Source of the DNA: DATAOG01 sp963757395
GTDB lineage: Bacteria; Pseudomonadota; Alphaproteobacteria; Geminicoccales; Geminicoccaceae
NCBI GenBank assembly: GCA_963757395.1
Contig: CAVWRK010000013.1
Span: 558,001-622,000, forward strand
DNA length: 64,000 nucleotides
Direction of reading: 5' to 3'
Shown: piece by piece, positions 44,125-54,189 of the stretch
How the letters are laid out: each line of letters opens with the position of its first letter
How positions within the stretch are numbered: the first letter of the stretch is position 1
Notes under the pieces: generated by a model
Databases searched by the model: none
The model's input: the letters and a program-made list of their open reading frames with translations, nothing else
Told to the model about the DNA's origin: nothing
Program-made: the position numbers and the translations under genes

Positions 44125-45786
44125 GCCACCGGCCTGGCCTTCTCGAGCCGCCAGCGGATGCGCTCGCAGGCCCAGACGACGACCACCACCACGCCGACGT
44201 AGAACAGCAGAACGATGGTGTAGGTCGTGGCGCGTCCCGCGGCGAACGACGTGATGTCGGTAAGCGCACTGAGGAGTTCCGGCGCGCCGATGAAGCTCGC
44301 GATGGGGGTGCCTTTCGCCGCGTTGACCAGAAACGACAGGATCTGCGTGATCGAGCGGCCGACGGCAGCGGTGTACAGCGTCAGCGACAGGCCGGGCCGG
44401 TAGGAGCCTTCGCGGCGCAGGGTGTCGGCCGCCTCGCCAATGGCCTGGCCGGCGTTGCAGCCGTTCATCAAGCCCAGGGCGACGATGGCGGCGCCGAGCG
44501 CCACGCCTGGCGAATAGCTGAAGATGGCCTGAGCGACGGCAGCCGCCACGACGAGCGTGAGGACAACAGGCGAAGACTGCAGCGTGACCACCACGAGCCA
44601 CGCCAGCATGCGCACGGCACGGCTTGGAGCGGCCGACGCCGCGCCCGTTATGAGCGCGAAGGCGAGGGTCGCTGCGAGGGCGCCGAGCACCAGGATGAGC
44701 GAGTTGACAATGCCTGCCTCGAAGAGCTCCCAGGCCGGCACGCTGGTCAGCATCGGTAGCGCAAGAGCGACGCCGACATGCCGCTCGATCCATATCAGCG
44801 CCGCTTCCACCTGGGGCGCAAAGCGGGTCGGCAACGGCCTCGCCTCCAACGCCGGCAGCACGCAGTGCGGATCATCGATCGCGTCGGCGCTCGCGCAGGC
44901 CGGCTCGCGCCAGCGCCGATGCTCCTCCTCGAGGAATGCCGTGGCGATTGCGTAGCGTCGCGCGATGGCGAGAAATTGGCCGTCCCGGTGCATGATCTGG
45001 CTGATCAGCCCCAGCGCTTCGGCAAGGCGCTCGCTCCCCGTCTTCGCTACCGCCATTCCCCATGGCACTGCATCGAAGCCGAACTTGATGTCAAAGCCTG
45101 CGGCGAAAGCGGGATCGGCCAGATAGGGGGCGAAGAAGCTGTCATCCTGAGCCGCCAGCATGCAGCCGCCGTCGCGCAGCCCGTTCGGCATCCGGCTCGA
45201 GTCGTCGAAAAGCATCAGCCGGGCGCCTTGCGAGACGATGTGCGCGTTCGAATAGTTGCCGATGGTCACACATATCGAACGGCCAGGCAGGTCGTCCCAC
45301 CCCTTCACGCGCGTCTCGCGCGCGCCGACGACGATCGTCTCGGAGCGGTAATAGTGCGGACGAATGAACCGGGCTTGCGCGTCGCGCTCGGTGTTGTGGC
45401 CCATCGTGGCGATCACGACGTCCGCACCTCCGTCCGCCAGCGTGGAGATGCGCGTTGCGGCGCGGACGTAGACCCACTGCACCCCGACCCCAAGCCTGCT
45501 CGCGACCGCGCGGGCGACGTCGACATCGTACCCTGTGTGCTCGTCGCCTTCATCGGTTGCGAACAGCGGATAGTTCCGGCGAATCCCGACGCGGATCTCG
45601 CCGGCGCAGAGCACACGGATCAGGCCGGTCAGCCGAGGGATCTCCGCAGGCATCGAGCAGACTGGCATGCGCCTCGTCGAGCAGTCGCCGCAACGCCTCG
45701 TCCGGCGACGCCGCCGCCGCGGGGCCGAGCGTGCCGACCAGAGCGAGCACGACGCCGATCAGCCGAACGAGCAGCGCGAGCGTCAC
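44121..45786 (-). CDS. Solute-binding protein fused to an ABC permease (polar amino acid type), frameshift near the N-terminus
   Basis: The first 240 or so residues are a periplasmic binding protein of family 3 (IRVGIRRNYPLFATDEGDEH, GYDVDVARAVASRLG, GADVVIATMGHNTERD, GWDDLPGRSICVTIGNYSN). The second half is a HisM/GlnP-like permease with about five helices (WELFEAGIVNSLILVLGALA, SYRPGLSLTLYTAAVGRSIT). The signal peptide (MTLALLVRLIGVVLALVGTL, GPAAAASPDEALR) starts at the ATG at 45786 in a frame one base off. One extra G near 45644-45645 explains it; without it the protein would read DACEIPRLTGLIRV. If the frameshift is real, an internal ATG at 45668 would give a protein without a signal. The ATG at 45786 overlaps the methyltransferase stop. 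Confidence 0.8.
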
Positions 45787-46490
45787 CGCGCCTCGGTCCG
45801 CCCGCTGTCCCGATCGATCGCGAGAACGTGGACCTCACCGAACGCATAGGTGCCGAAGCGATGGATCGAGCGCCCCGATCCGCGCTGCAGAACGGAGGGC
45901 GTCATGCGCTCGAGCTTGGCTGGCGGCAACGGCACCAGCATGGTGTTAGTCACGGTCACCTGTAATCCCTGTCGGCCGGCGGCGGTCCGCGTTGCAGCGA
46001 GATCGACAAACGCGTTGTGGGCGACGACAGCTCGACCGCCCAAGGCAAGGTGGCCACCGACACCGTCGATGAAACGGTCTAACAGGGCACGCCCGTCGGC
46101 GCCGCCCGAGCTCCAAGACCGACGACGGTTATCGATTTGCGCCGGTGCCATGGGGAAGTGCGGAAGGTTCGCCAGGATGAGATCGAAGCGACGACCGCGG
46201 ACCGGCTCGAAGAGATTGCCCTGGTGAGTTTCGACGCCGCCTTCGAGCACCAGCGTCTTGAGGAGTCGTGCGCTCGCCGCGACCGCGTCCGCCTCGATGT
46301 CGACGCCGCAAACTGCGGTCGCCCCGAGCGCGCCCGCAGCCGCCAGGAGCACGCCGCTGCCGCAGCCCACGTCGAGCACGCGAGCGCCGCGAACCCACTC
46401 GTGCCGCAGCTGGAGCTGACGCAGCAGCGCCGCGGTGTAATCACTCGGGCGGAACGCCTGTTCGGCGGGCGAAGGATCAGGGGCGCTCAC
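45783..46490 (-). CDS. PrmC/HemK-like SAM-dependent methyltransferase
   Basis: A 235-residue class I methyltransferase. Motif I for SAM binding is VLDVGCGSGVLLAAAGALGA, the acidic residue ending strand 2 is in VCGVDIEADAVAA, and motif IV is FDLILANLPHFPM, where NLPHFP stands in place of the NPPY of glutamine or adenine N-methyltransferases. NLPxFP is seen in relatives of TrmN6/PrmC. The substrate is not known. It overlaps both neighbours by four bases, between the cyclase and the transporter genes, so it is made together with them. Confidence 0.82.
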   Translation of the reverse strand: MSAPDPSPAEQAFRPSDYTAALLRQLQLRHEWVRGARVLDVGCGSGVLLAAAGALGATAVCGVDIEADAVAASARLLKTLVLEGGVETHQGNLFEPVRGRRFDLILANLPHFPMAPAQIDNRRRSWSSGGADGRALLDRFIDGVGGHLALGGRAVVAHNAFVDLAATRTAAGRQGLQVTVTNTMLVPLPPAKLERMTPSVLQRGSGRSIHRFGTYAFGEVHVLAIDRDSGRTEAR

Positions 46491-48658
46491 GAACCCACCA
46501 CTCCGGCCGGCACCGGGCCGTCGCAGCTCAGACGCTGCACATGCAGCGCGGCCACTTGATCGCCCGGATGAGCCGCCAGTACTTGGCGATAACGTGCGAG
46601 CGCGGTGGCGTGTTCTCCGCTCATCAATGCGTCAAAGGCAGACCTCGTCGCTCTGGCGAGCTCTGACGCCTCCGGCGACGGCTCCACCTCTGCTCCGGCA
46701 CCACAAGCCCCGAGCAGCTCGTAGATCGTGATCCGCGATCGCCGACCCTTGACCACGACCTCATCGATGGGCCGCGCGCACAGACGGTCGCCGGCCTCGC
46801 GGAATGTGTCGTGACTGATGCAAGTCAGCGTCCCGTAAGCCTTGTTCATGCCTTCCAGCCGAGCAGCGATGTTCACGCCGTCGCCGAGGACAGTGTAGCT
46901 CATCCGCTCCCTCGAGCCTACGTTGCCGACCAGCACGGCATCCGAGTGGATGCCGATGCGCAGGCGCATCTGAGGGGCCTCCGCATTGCGCCACTGCTCG
47001 TTGAGGCCGTCGAGCGCACGCTGGATTCGGAGCGCCGCCACGCAGGCGTGCCAGGCATGGTCGTCGAGCAGGGCCGGTGCTCCCCAAAATGCCATGACGC
47101 CGTCGCCTACGAACTTGTCGATGGTGCCGCTCTCATCGTGAACGGCTTTCGACACCACCTCAAGAAGTGTCGAGATTCGCGCCAGGAGGTCGCGCGAAGC
47201 AATGCGTTCGGCTATCGTCGAGAAACCCTCGACGTCCGAGAAGAAGATCGTGAGGAACCGACTCTGGCCGCCTAGCTCCAGTCGTTGGTCCGATTGCAGG
47301 AGTTGGCGGACGAGGCCGACCGGGACGAAGCGGGCGAAGGCCTGCACGGCGACATCCAGCGTTTCGATCGCGCCCGAGAGAACGGCGAGCTCTCGTACCG
47401 ACGAGCGTACCGGAGGGCAGTCCATCGTTTCCAGCGCCTGAATGCGATCCACCTTGCGCGCCAACCTCTGCAGAGGCGAGGCGACCAGGCTGGCAAGCAG
47501 GTAGATCACGCCGAGCTGAACGAGAATCGCCGCCAGACCGAGCAGCAGCATGCGGCGATTGTTGCGGCTGAACTCCTCCGTGAGGTCGGCGAGTGGCGTA
47601 ATCACGAATAGCTGCCACGGCTTGCCGAGCGCTTCGGCGAAGCCGGACAGGCCCACAAGATAGTCCTCGCCGTCGTGGCTGAACGGAAACACCCCGTCGG
47701 GGTGGTCGCGCGGCCGGAAGCTGTAGGCGAGCGCGACAAGCGGCTTGTCGACCGCGGTCACGTGCGGCAATTCGACGACGTCGTTGTTGCTACCGTAGAT
47801 CGTGGCCCCGTCCGAGGCGGCCAGGACGCGCCCCTCGTGGTCCAAGAGATAACTCAGGCTGTTCGGGCTGATCGGATGGCGGCCAAGATAGGCCGAGAAG
47901 CTGTCGAGGGTGACGTCCGCGGCGACAACGCCGCGCAGCACTCCGTCGCTCTTGTATGGCGCCGCGACAGTGAAGCCCACCAGACCGAACGCCCAGAAGA
48001 CCTCAGGGTCGGTGATCATCGTCGTGCCGGCTTGGGCGGCCTCTTCATACCACGCCCGCGCACGCGGGTCATATGCGCTCTCGGCCGCGACTTCGCCGAG
48101 CCGGTTCCGGTCCGCGTCCAGGAAGATGTAGCGATCGAGGACGGGTGGTCCGAGCGTGCGATCGACGATCCGGTAGGCATAGACGGCGCCCGGGGACGGC
48201 AACTGACCGCCGATGAGCGCCTTGGGATCGTTGATGCGTCGTGCCTGGCGGAAAGAGCCGTCCTTGAGACCGACGTAGACATTTAGGACCGTCTCGCTGT
48301 GCTGCAGAACGCTGAACAGGTAGTCGAGCGCCCGATCGTCCTCGAAGACACTCGGATCCTGGCGCCCGAGTTCGGCCGCGGTCCCGATCAGCGACCTGAG
48401 CGCGGCGAAGTCCTGGATGATGTCATGGACGGCGTCCTTGCGAAACCGCTCCACCAGCCCCGCCGCGAGCGTGCGCACCACGCGGTCGCTGGAGACGTAG
48501 TTGATCTGAATGATGGCAAGCAGAACCGGGACCGTCATCGCCATGAAGACGGCGACGACGATCGGCTTCAGCGGAACGACGAAGCGAGCCCGCCGCCCGG
48601 ACGAGCTCTCTGAGGCGGACGCGCGAGCTGTCGTCGACTTCGGTGGGCGGCGAGGCAT
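46487..48658 (-). CDS. Membrane adenylate cyclase with dCache-like sensor (class III)
   Basis: A 723-residue protein. Membrane helix 1 is at about 31-52; the periplasmic sensor of dCache type is at about 55-360 (AYDPRARAWYEEAAQAG and VFWAFGLVGFTVAAPY are family-like); helix 2 is at about 369-392. A HAMP-like stretch follows, then a class III cyclase domain at about 465-640. Both metal-binding Asp are present (FFSDVEGFS near 475 and KFVGDGVMAFWG near 519), as are the base-selecting Lys515 and the catalytic Asn/Arg in LGDGVNIAARLE. A Lys-Thr pair is the pattern of bacterial adenylate rather than guanylate cyclases. A short TPR-like tail follows (LARYRQVLAAHPGD). It is the first gene of the operon and would sense an outside ligand. 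Confidence 0.9.
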   Translation of the reverse strand: MPRRPPKSTTARASASESSSGRRARFVVPLKPIVVAVFMAMTVPVLLAIIQINYVSSDRVVRTLAAGLVERFRKDAVHDIIQDFAALRSLIGTAAELGRQDPSVFEDDRALDYLFSVLQHSETVLNVYVGLKDGSFRQARRINDPKALIGGQLPSPGAVYAYRIVDRTLGPPVLDRYIFLDADRNRLGEVAAESAYDPRARAWYEEAAQAGTTMITDPEVFWAFGLVGFTVAAPYKSDGVLRGVVAADVTLDSFSAYLGRHPISPNSLSYLLDHEGRVLAASDGATIYGSNNDVVELPHVTAVDKPLVALAYSFRPRDHPDGVFPFSHDGEDYLVGLSGFAEALGKPWQLFVITPLADLTEEFSRNNRRMLLLGLAAILVQLGVIYLLASLVASPLQRLARKVDRIQALETMDCPPVRSSVRELAVLSGAIETLDVAVQAFARFVPVGLVRQLLQSDQRLELGGQSRFLTIFFSDVEGFSTIAERIASRDLLARISTLLEVVSKAVHDESGTIDKFVGDGVMAFWGAPALLDDHAWHACVAALRIQRALDGLNEQWRNAEAPQMRLRIGIHSDAVLVGNVGSRERMSYTVLGDGVNIAARLEGMNKAYGTLTCISHDTFREAGDRLCARPIDEVVVKGRRSRITIYELLGACGAGAEVEPSPEASELARATRSAFDALMSGEHATALARYRQVLAAHPGDQVAALHVQRLSCDGPVPAGVVGS

Positions 48659-48877
48659 CAGGAGGCAATCTGGATGCTGGGTGAATGTCGAATCTGTTCC
48701 GTTACCTTAATAGCTCGCCCGAGGTCAATCGTCTCACGGCATCTCACGGCGCCAATGTACACCCGCGATCCGTTGTCGCTGCGCCGGAGGTCTCATTGGC
48801 TAAGCCAAAGGTTGTCCGCTCCGCCACCGCCAGCCGGCGCGAGGACACCTTGAAGAACCACTAGGTAGCGAATGGGG

Positions 48878-49620
48878 TTCATGGTGATCACTCCGATCGC
48901 AAGCTGGACCGTCACGGCTCTGTACGGGCTCGGGCTCGACGCCGCGGTGCATGACCCGCTGACCGAAGCACTCTGGACCAGCCACGGAGGCGTCTGGAAG
49001 CTCTGGTTCGACCGCGCGGGCACGGCACCGTCACGCTCGGCGGCGTCGTCAGCGAGCTCTGCGGCCGGGCAGGCTTGGAGCCTGGGGACCTCGATGTCTC
49101 GGAGCTCGACCAGGAGGTCCTGGGCTACCTGGTGCCGCGCCCGGTGGCGGTGCGAGAGGCGCTGGAGAAACTGCAGCAGGCGTATCTGTTCGACGTGGTC
49201 GAGAGCGACTGGACGCTTGCCTTCAGGAAGCGTAAGCGCGACCCGGTGCTGACCATCGGCGACGACAGCCTGGCGGCGCACGAGCCGGGCAGCCAGCGAC
49301 CGCCGAAGCTGCTCGAGACCCGGACCCAGGAGGCCGAGCTGCCGCGCCGGGTCACGGTGCGCTACCTCGCGCGTGAGAACGACGACCAGGCAGCCGCCCA
49401 GCAGGCGCAGCTGATCCAGGACCTGTACGAGACCAGGAACGAGCTGGTGCTCGAGCTGCCGGTCGTGATGACCGACGACGAGGCCAAGCGCGCCGCCTGG
49501 GCGATCCTGGCCTCGGCCTGGGTTGAGCGCGACGGCTTCGAGCTCTACCTGCCGCCTTCTTTTCTCACGATCGACCCGGCCGGCGAGCGCGCCGAGATCG
49601 TGGACCTCGGCGACATAGGC
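48878..49620 (+). pseudogene. Remnant of a phage tail hub protein
   Basis: From about 49020 the plus strand encodes GRAGLEPGDLDVSELDQEVL, ARPVAVREALEKLQQAYLFD-like VRPVAVREALE with DVVESDWTLAFRKRKRD, LLETRTQEAELPRRVTVRYL, and DDEAKRAAWAILASAWVERD. This is the pattern of the C-terminal part of large gene-transfer-agent and phage tail hub proteins. The preceding part (48878-49015, YGLGLDAAVHDPLTEALW) is in another frame. At about 49620 the coding pattern stops where the ClpP-like gene from the other strand ends. The gene has no start and no end. Confidence 0.6.
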
Positions 49621-51685
49621 GAGGGTCGCCCGGCGCTCGTCGGCGCGGACCGCATCCAGGTCGATCACCTGCGCGGTCGGCTGCAGGGCGAGCTTCGCCG
49701 AGCCGTTGCCGGCGTCGGCCTCCGGCGCAGCAGCGGCCTCGGTAGCCAGCTCAGAGGTCGCTTCGGGCGCAGCCGGCTGTTCCGGCTGCCCCGCCTGGTC
49801 GGTCGCGGCGTCGGGGGCGGCAGCCGCCTCGACGTCAGCCGCCTCACCATCAGGGTGGGCTCGATGATCCTCGGCCGCCTCGACCTTGGTCGGGGCCGAC
49901 CGGCCCAACCGCTTCTTCTGCGGGTCCGGCATGTCATCGTCCTGTGCGGTGGCGCTGGCAGCGAGCGCCGCCAGCTGCCGCGGCGTGTTGCGAAAGCGGG
50001 AGAGATCGAAGTGGGCCGCCATGCGCACGGCCTGCTCGACACGGTCGGCCAGGCCGAGGTCCACCGCCTCCTCGGCGGAGAGCCAGGTCTCGGCCGCCAT
50101 CAGCGCCGCGATCTCCTCGTCGCCGGCGCCCGACTTGTCGCGGTACGCGGCCACCATCGCGGCGGCCATCTTGTCGAGAGCGTCGGCCGCGGCGCGCATG
50201 TCGGCGGCCATGTCCGCGACCAGCCCCGAGGGGTCGTGCAGCACGAGCATGGCGTTGTCGGGCATGACGACCTCGTCGCCCGCCATCGCGATCATGCTCG
50301 CGATCGAGGCGGCGATGCCGTCGATCCAGATCGTGACCCTGGCCTGGTGGCGCTTGAGCGCATTGTAGATGGCGATGCCGTCGAACAAGCTCCTCTCCTC
50401 GCGGGCATGGTCGGCGACGATCCGGCGATCGACCTCCTCGGCGTCGTAGCCCTCGCTCTCGATCACGTCGGAGCGTGATTTGAGACCCGCCTCGATCACC
50501 TCGATCCCGGCCTCGCGGTCCTTGAGCGGGTCGACCCAGTCCCACTTCGGCGGAATCCACTTGACCGCGATGTACCGGGCCGGCTCGGAGGCGAAGCCCG
50601 GCAGGTTCAGCGCGCCCGCGAGCACCGCATCCCGGAGCCAGCGCTGCCAGACCTGCCGGCACAGCTGGAACACCAAGGTGCCGTGCTGGAGCTGCTCGAT
50701 GCGCCGCCGGAACTCCAGCTTGCCCTCGCGCAGGCTGGAGTAGTTCGCCTGCCGGAGGTCGCCGGTGACGTTGGTGTAGGGCACGCCCATGGTGGAGCAG
50801 CAGGCCAAGAACGTCCGGTACTGGAAGGCCTCGTAGCTACCGCCGACGTCGGCGGGGTCGGAGAACTTGATGCCCTCGCTCGGCAGCAGCAGCTGCATAG
50901 TCCCGGGCTGCAGGCCAATCAGGGCAGCCCCGTCCTGATCCTTCTGGGCATTGTCTTCGCCCATGACATCGTCGGGCCCCGAGCGGGTGACGAAACCCGC
51001 GAACATGGCTGCGACCTTCTTCCGGTCGAGTTCGGCATCGTCGTACTTGTCCAAGAGCCAGAGCCGGACCATTGCGGGCGCCACCCACGGCACACCCCGG
51101 ATCTGCCCCTCGGTGGCCGGGTGGAACACGTGCAGCACTTGCTCGGCCGGCACCCGGACCGTCTCACCCACACCACGCTGGCGGACATCGCCCGGGTGGG
51201 TGCGGTGGAAGCGGTAGGCGACCCGGCGCCCGATCCGGTCGAGCTCGATACCGAAAATGCAGGGTCTCGCACTTCGCGAGGTGCAGGTGCTCGGAGGAGA
51301 GCATCTGCAGCTGTAGGGGCACTGAGAGCCCATCCTCCGGACGGCGGGCGCGGAACCGGAAGAAGCATTCGCCGGCCTCGAACATGGCGCGGGCGGCCAT
51401 GGTCTGGAGGCCATAGAAGTCGGTCAGGCCATCGGCGTCGGCCTCGTCGGTCCAGGCGAGCCAGAGGCGCTGGATCTGGTCATTGAGCGCGCCGTCCTCG
51501 ACCAGCGAGGAGGGCTTGATCCTGCAGCCGACCGCATGGGCGGCGAAGCTGGCGGCCGCGTTCGAGGCGTAGGGGTTGGTGCGCACCAGCTGGCGGGCGC
51601 AGGCCCGCTGCAGCTCGCCGCCCTGGAGCATCAGGCTGTTGATGCTCTCGCCGCCAACCCGCCAGGCGACCAGACGGCGCTGCAT
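49620..51685 (-). pseudogene. Phage portal protein fused by deletion to a ClpP-like prohead protease, frameshifted
   Basis: From the ATG at 51685 the sequence is a lambda GpB-type portal (VRTNPYASNAAASFAAHAVG, FRFRARRPEDGLSVPLQLQM). One surplus base in the A run at 51254-51257 shifts the frame. The portal then continues (GIELDRIGRRVAYRFHRTHP, VPAEQVLHVFHPATEGQIRG, PYTNVTGDLRQANYSSLREG) to about 50400. There it passes in frame into the middle of an S14 protease (LFDGIAIYNALKRHQA, the catalytic Ser in IDGIAASIASMIAMAG, His in MLVLHDPSG). The protease has lost its first 50-60 residues. The tail is Ala/Glu/Pro-rich and ends in debris near 49620. It cannot be a working portal or protease. Confidence 0.72.
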
Positions 51686-51689
51686 CTGG

Positions 51690-51818
51690 GCACCGTCGAA
51701 CCCTGTGCTCAGGGCGAGCTATGCCCGTCGCCAGGAGCCGTGCCGCTCCGGCGAGGTCTTTGTCGTCCAGGGCGAGCCGAAGCGCCGCGATCCCGACCGG
51801 CTGGTGTGGACGCTGTAG
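51690..51818 (+). pseudogene. C-terminal fragment of a phage head-tail stopper-like gene
   Basis: The plus strand ends with GEVFVVQGEPKRRDPDRLVW, then TL and a stop. This matches the C-terminal end of small phage head-tail connector proteins. Only about 40 codons remain. A second, different copy of the same gene end lies at 55.1-55.4 kb. Confidence 0.45.
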
Positions 51819-51835
51819 ACATGGTTGGCCTGCGT

Positions 51836-52158
51836 TCAAGCCGGCGCGCGACGGTTCGCACCCGATTCTTGCGGGTTTTTCATGAACTGGTTCGGAGCGG
51901 TTCCGACACCCGAGTCGTTCGCCTCCACCGTTCCTTCCCGTCGCGGGTCTGAGCACGCGAGGAAGCCGCCGACGCACATAGCCCTGCTTCATCACCTCTT
52001 CGCAAACTTCATCCGGGATGCAGCCGAAAACGATCGCGCCGCGAAGGAGCATCGAACCCAGTTGGCCACAGCAGCAACCACGACCTCGAAGGGCCGTCGA
52101 GCGAGCGGAGAGGGGCACGAGCCCCTCTCCGCGTAACGGTCGTGCCGGTATCGCCAGC
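51836..52158. other. Non-coding debris between phage fragments and the ABC transporter
   Basis: No frame on either strand shows a recognisable protein or a ribosome site. Short open frames here overlap one another and have no family features. The stretch lies directly downstream of the binding-protein gene stop. Confidence 0.5.
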
Positions 52159-53073
52159 CTAGAGGTAGTCTTTGGCGTTCTGCTTGTCGACCACCACGGC
52201 ACCGGTATCGACCACGGGCGGCAAAGTCTCGCCTTTGATCAACTTGAGCAGGGATTCGATGCCGATTGCCCCCATGTCATAGGGACGCTGCGCCACCGAG
52301 ATCGCCATGTCGCCGTTGAGGATCGCCTGAGCAGCCTCCGGGTTGCCATCGAAACCGACGACCATGACCTGATCGAGCACCTTGGCGCTCTTCAGCGCCT
52401 GGATGGCACCCATGGCCATATTGTCGTTCGAGGCGAACAAGGCTTTCAGATTCGGATGGGCCGTGATGATGTTCTCGGTGACCGCCTGTCCCTTGGCGAT
52501 GTCCCATTCTGCCGTCTGCTCGGCCACGATGTTCATGCCGCACGCCTCGAGCGTGTCGTGGCTGCCCTTGGCGCGCGCCTGGCCGTTGACGATGGCCATC
52601 ACGCCCTGCAGGATGGCGACGTCGCTGCCCTTCTCGATGTGGTCGCAGATGTACTGGCCACCGAGCGCTGCCGCGGGCTCGTTGTCGGTGCCGACATAGG
52701 TGATGCCGGGCACGCCGCCGGGCCGGTCGATGTAGACCACTTTCACGCCCTGATCGAGCGCCTTCTGGATGGTGGGGTTGAGGGCCGCCGGATCGGCCGG
52801 AGCGAGCGCCAGCCCGGTGATGCCCTTGGTCAGCTGGTCCTCGACCAGCGCGATCTGGCCGGCGATGTCGGATTCGCCACCGGCCGCGCCGAGCGCAGTC
52901 ACGTCGACGCCCAGTTCCTTGCCCTTGTCGAGAGCGCCCTTCTCGACCAGCGCCCAGAACTGGTTCGCCGAGGGCAGGTTACCCATGATCACGGCAAATT
53001 TCTCTGCCGCGGAGGCATGGGCGTGCGCTGCCAGAAGCAGGCCGGACGCGAGCAGCAACGGCTTGAGTTTCAT
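52159..53073 (-). CDS. Ribose-type ABC transporter substrate-binding protein (importer 1)
   Basis: A 304-residue periplasmic binding protein of the RbsB family with a clear signal peptide (KLKPLLLASGLLLAAHAHASA). The start is supported by AGGAGG eight bases upstream. Typical segments are FWALVEKGALDKGKELGVDV, LTKGITGLALAPADPAAL, GVKVVYIDRPGG, ITYVGTDNEPAAALGGQYI and NLKALFASNDNMAMGAIQAL. Members bind sugars, polyols or autoinducer-2; the ligand here cannot be read from the sequence. It is the third gene after the ATPase and permease of importer 1. Confidence 0.92.
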   Translation of the reverse strand: MKLKPLLLASGLLLAAHAHASAAEKFAVIMGNLPSANQFWALVEKGALDKGKELGVDVTALGAAGGESDIAGQIALVEDQLTKGITGLALAPADPAALNPTIQKALDQGVKVVYIDRPGGVPGITYVGTDNEPAAALGGQYICDHIEKGSDVAILQGVMAIVNGQARAKGSHDTLEACGMNIVAEQTAEWDIAKGQAVTENIITAHPNLKALFASNDNMAMGAIQALKSAKVLDQVMVVGFDGNPEAAQAILNGDMAISVAQRPYDMGAIGIESLLKLIKGETLPPVVDTGAVVVDKQNAKDYL

Positions 53074-53145
53074 CGTGTGCCTCCTGATGTCTGCCCCGTT
53101 TGCTTCCGTGACCGATCCCGTGCCGGAGCATGCACGCGGGACCGG

Positions 53146-54189
53146 TCATCCCTTGTTGCCGGTTCGACGACGCAGGACGTCGATCCAGACCGCCAAGATG
53201 ATGATCACGCCGATCAGCGTCTGCTGCCAGAACGCGCTGATGTCCATGAGGTTCAGGCCGTTGCGCAGCAGACCCATGACCAGCACGCCGGCGAAGACGC
53301 CGAGCACCGAGCCGCGCCCGCCGAAGAAGCTCGCGCCCCCGATGATGACGGCCGCGATCGCGTCGAGCTCGGCGCCGATGCCGAGATTGGGATAGCCAGC
53401 ACCGGTGCGCCCGGCCATCAGCAGGGCGGCCAGGCCCGCAAAGAACCCCGACGCGGCGTAGACGAAGACCAGCACGCCGTCGACGTTGATGCCGCTGACG
53501 CGGGCCGCCTGCGGATTGCCGCCGACGGCAAAGATGTGCCGGCCCAGCGACACCTTCTTCAGGAACAGGCCGACCCCGGCATAGCAGACCAACAGCACGA
53601 CGGCGCTGACCGGGATGACGGCGAACTTGCCGCCGAACGGCAGCGGAATGTCGGCGATGCCGAGAAACCGCACCTGGTCCGACACGCCCGAGACCGGCCG
53701 CCCTTCGGTGACGAGATTGCACAAGCCCCGCACCGCGTTGAGCGTCCCGAGCGTCATGATGAAGGGGTGCGGCAGGCGCAGCAGCGTCAGGCCGAAGCCG
53801 TTGATGATGCCGAAAAAGGTCCCGACCGCCGGACCGATCAGCAGGACCAGCGGCCAAGGCACGCCCGACACGTCTGCCAGCGCCAGCAGCATGATCGACA
53901 ATGCCATCACCGAGCCGACCGACAGGTCGATGCCGGCGGTCAGGATCACGAGATAGAGCCCGAGCGCCAGCAGGGCGTTCATGCCGATCTGCCGGATGAT
54001 GTTGGTCAGATTCTGGGCCGACAGGAAATACTCGGGCTGCAGGATGGTCAGGACGACGCCCATCGCAACGACGACGATCATGATCCCGTAGTCGCCGAGC
54101 AGGCGGGAGCGCCAGCCGTAGCCTCGTTCCTGAGGCACGGCGACGTCCGGGTGTTCGGCCGTATCCGCCACGTCAGCTGACCTTGTCAT
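53146..54189 (-). CDS. Ribose-type ABC transporter permease (importer 1)
   Basis: A 347-residue RbsC-family inner-membrane permease with about ten helices. The LTAGIDLSVGSVMALSIMLL segment, PHPFIMTLGTLNAVRGL and GIGAELDAIAAVIIGGASFF followed by GGRGSVLG are the conserved permease signatures. The gene overlaps the 3' end of its ATPase by 17 bases, which indicates translational coupling. Confidence 0.93.
   Translation of the reverse strand: MTRSADVADTAEHPDVAVPQERGYGWRSRLLGDYGIMIVVVAMGVVLTILQPEYFLSAQNLTNIIRQIGMNALLALGLYLVILTAGIDLSVGSVMALSIMLLALADVSGVPWPLVLLIGPAVGTFFGIINGFGLTLLRLPHPFIMTLGTLNAVRGLCNLVTEGRPVSGVSDQVRFLGIADIPLPFGGKFAVIPVSAVVLLVCYAGVGLFLKKVSLGRHIFAVGGNPQAARVSGINVDGVLVFVYAASGFFAGLAALLMAGRTGAGYPNLGIGAELDAIAAVIIGGASFFGGRGSVLGVFAGVLVMGLLRNGLNLMDISAFWQQTLIGVIIILAVWIDVLRRRTGNKG

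Noticed and set aside
49075..50478. A 467-codon plus-strand gene as one protein
   Set aside because: Only the part up to about 49620 resembles a phage tail protein. The rest is antisense to the ClpP-like protease and has shadow composition.
51836..54180. Long plus-strand frame across importer 1
   Set aside because: It is antisense to intact binding-protein and permease genes.
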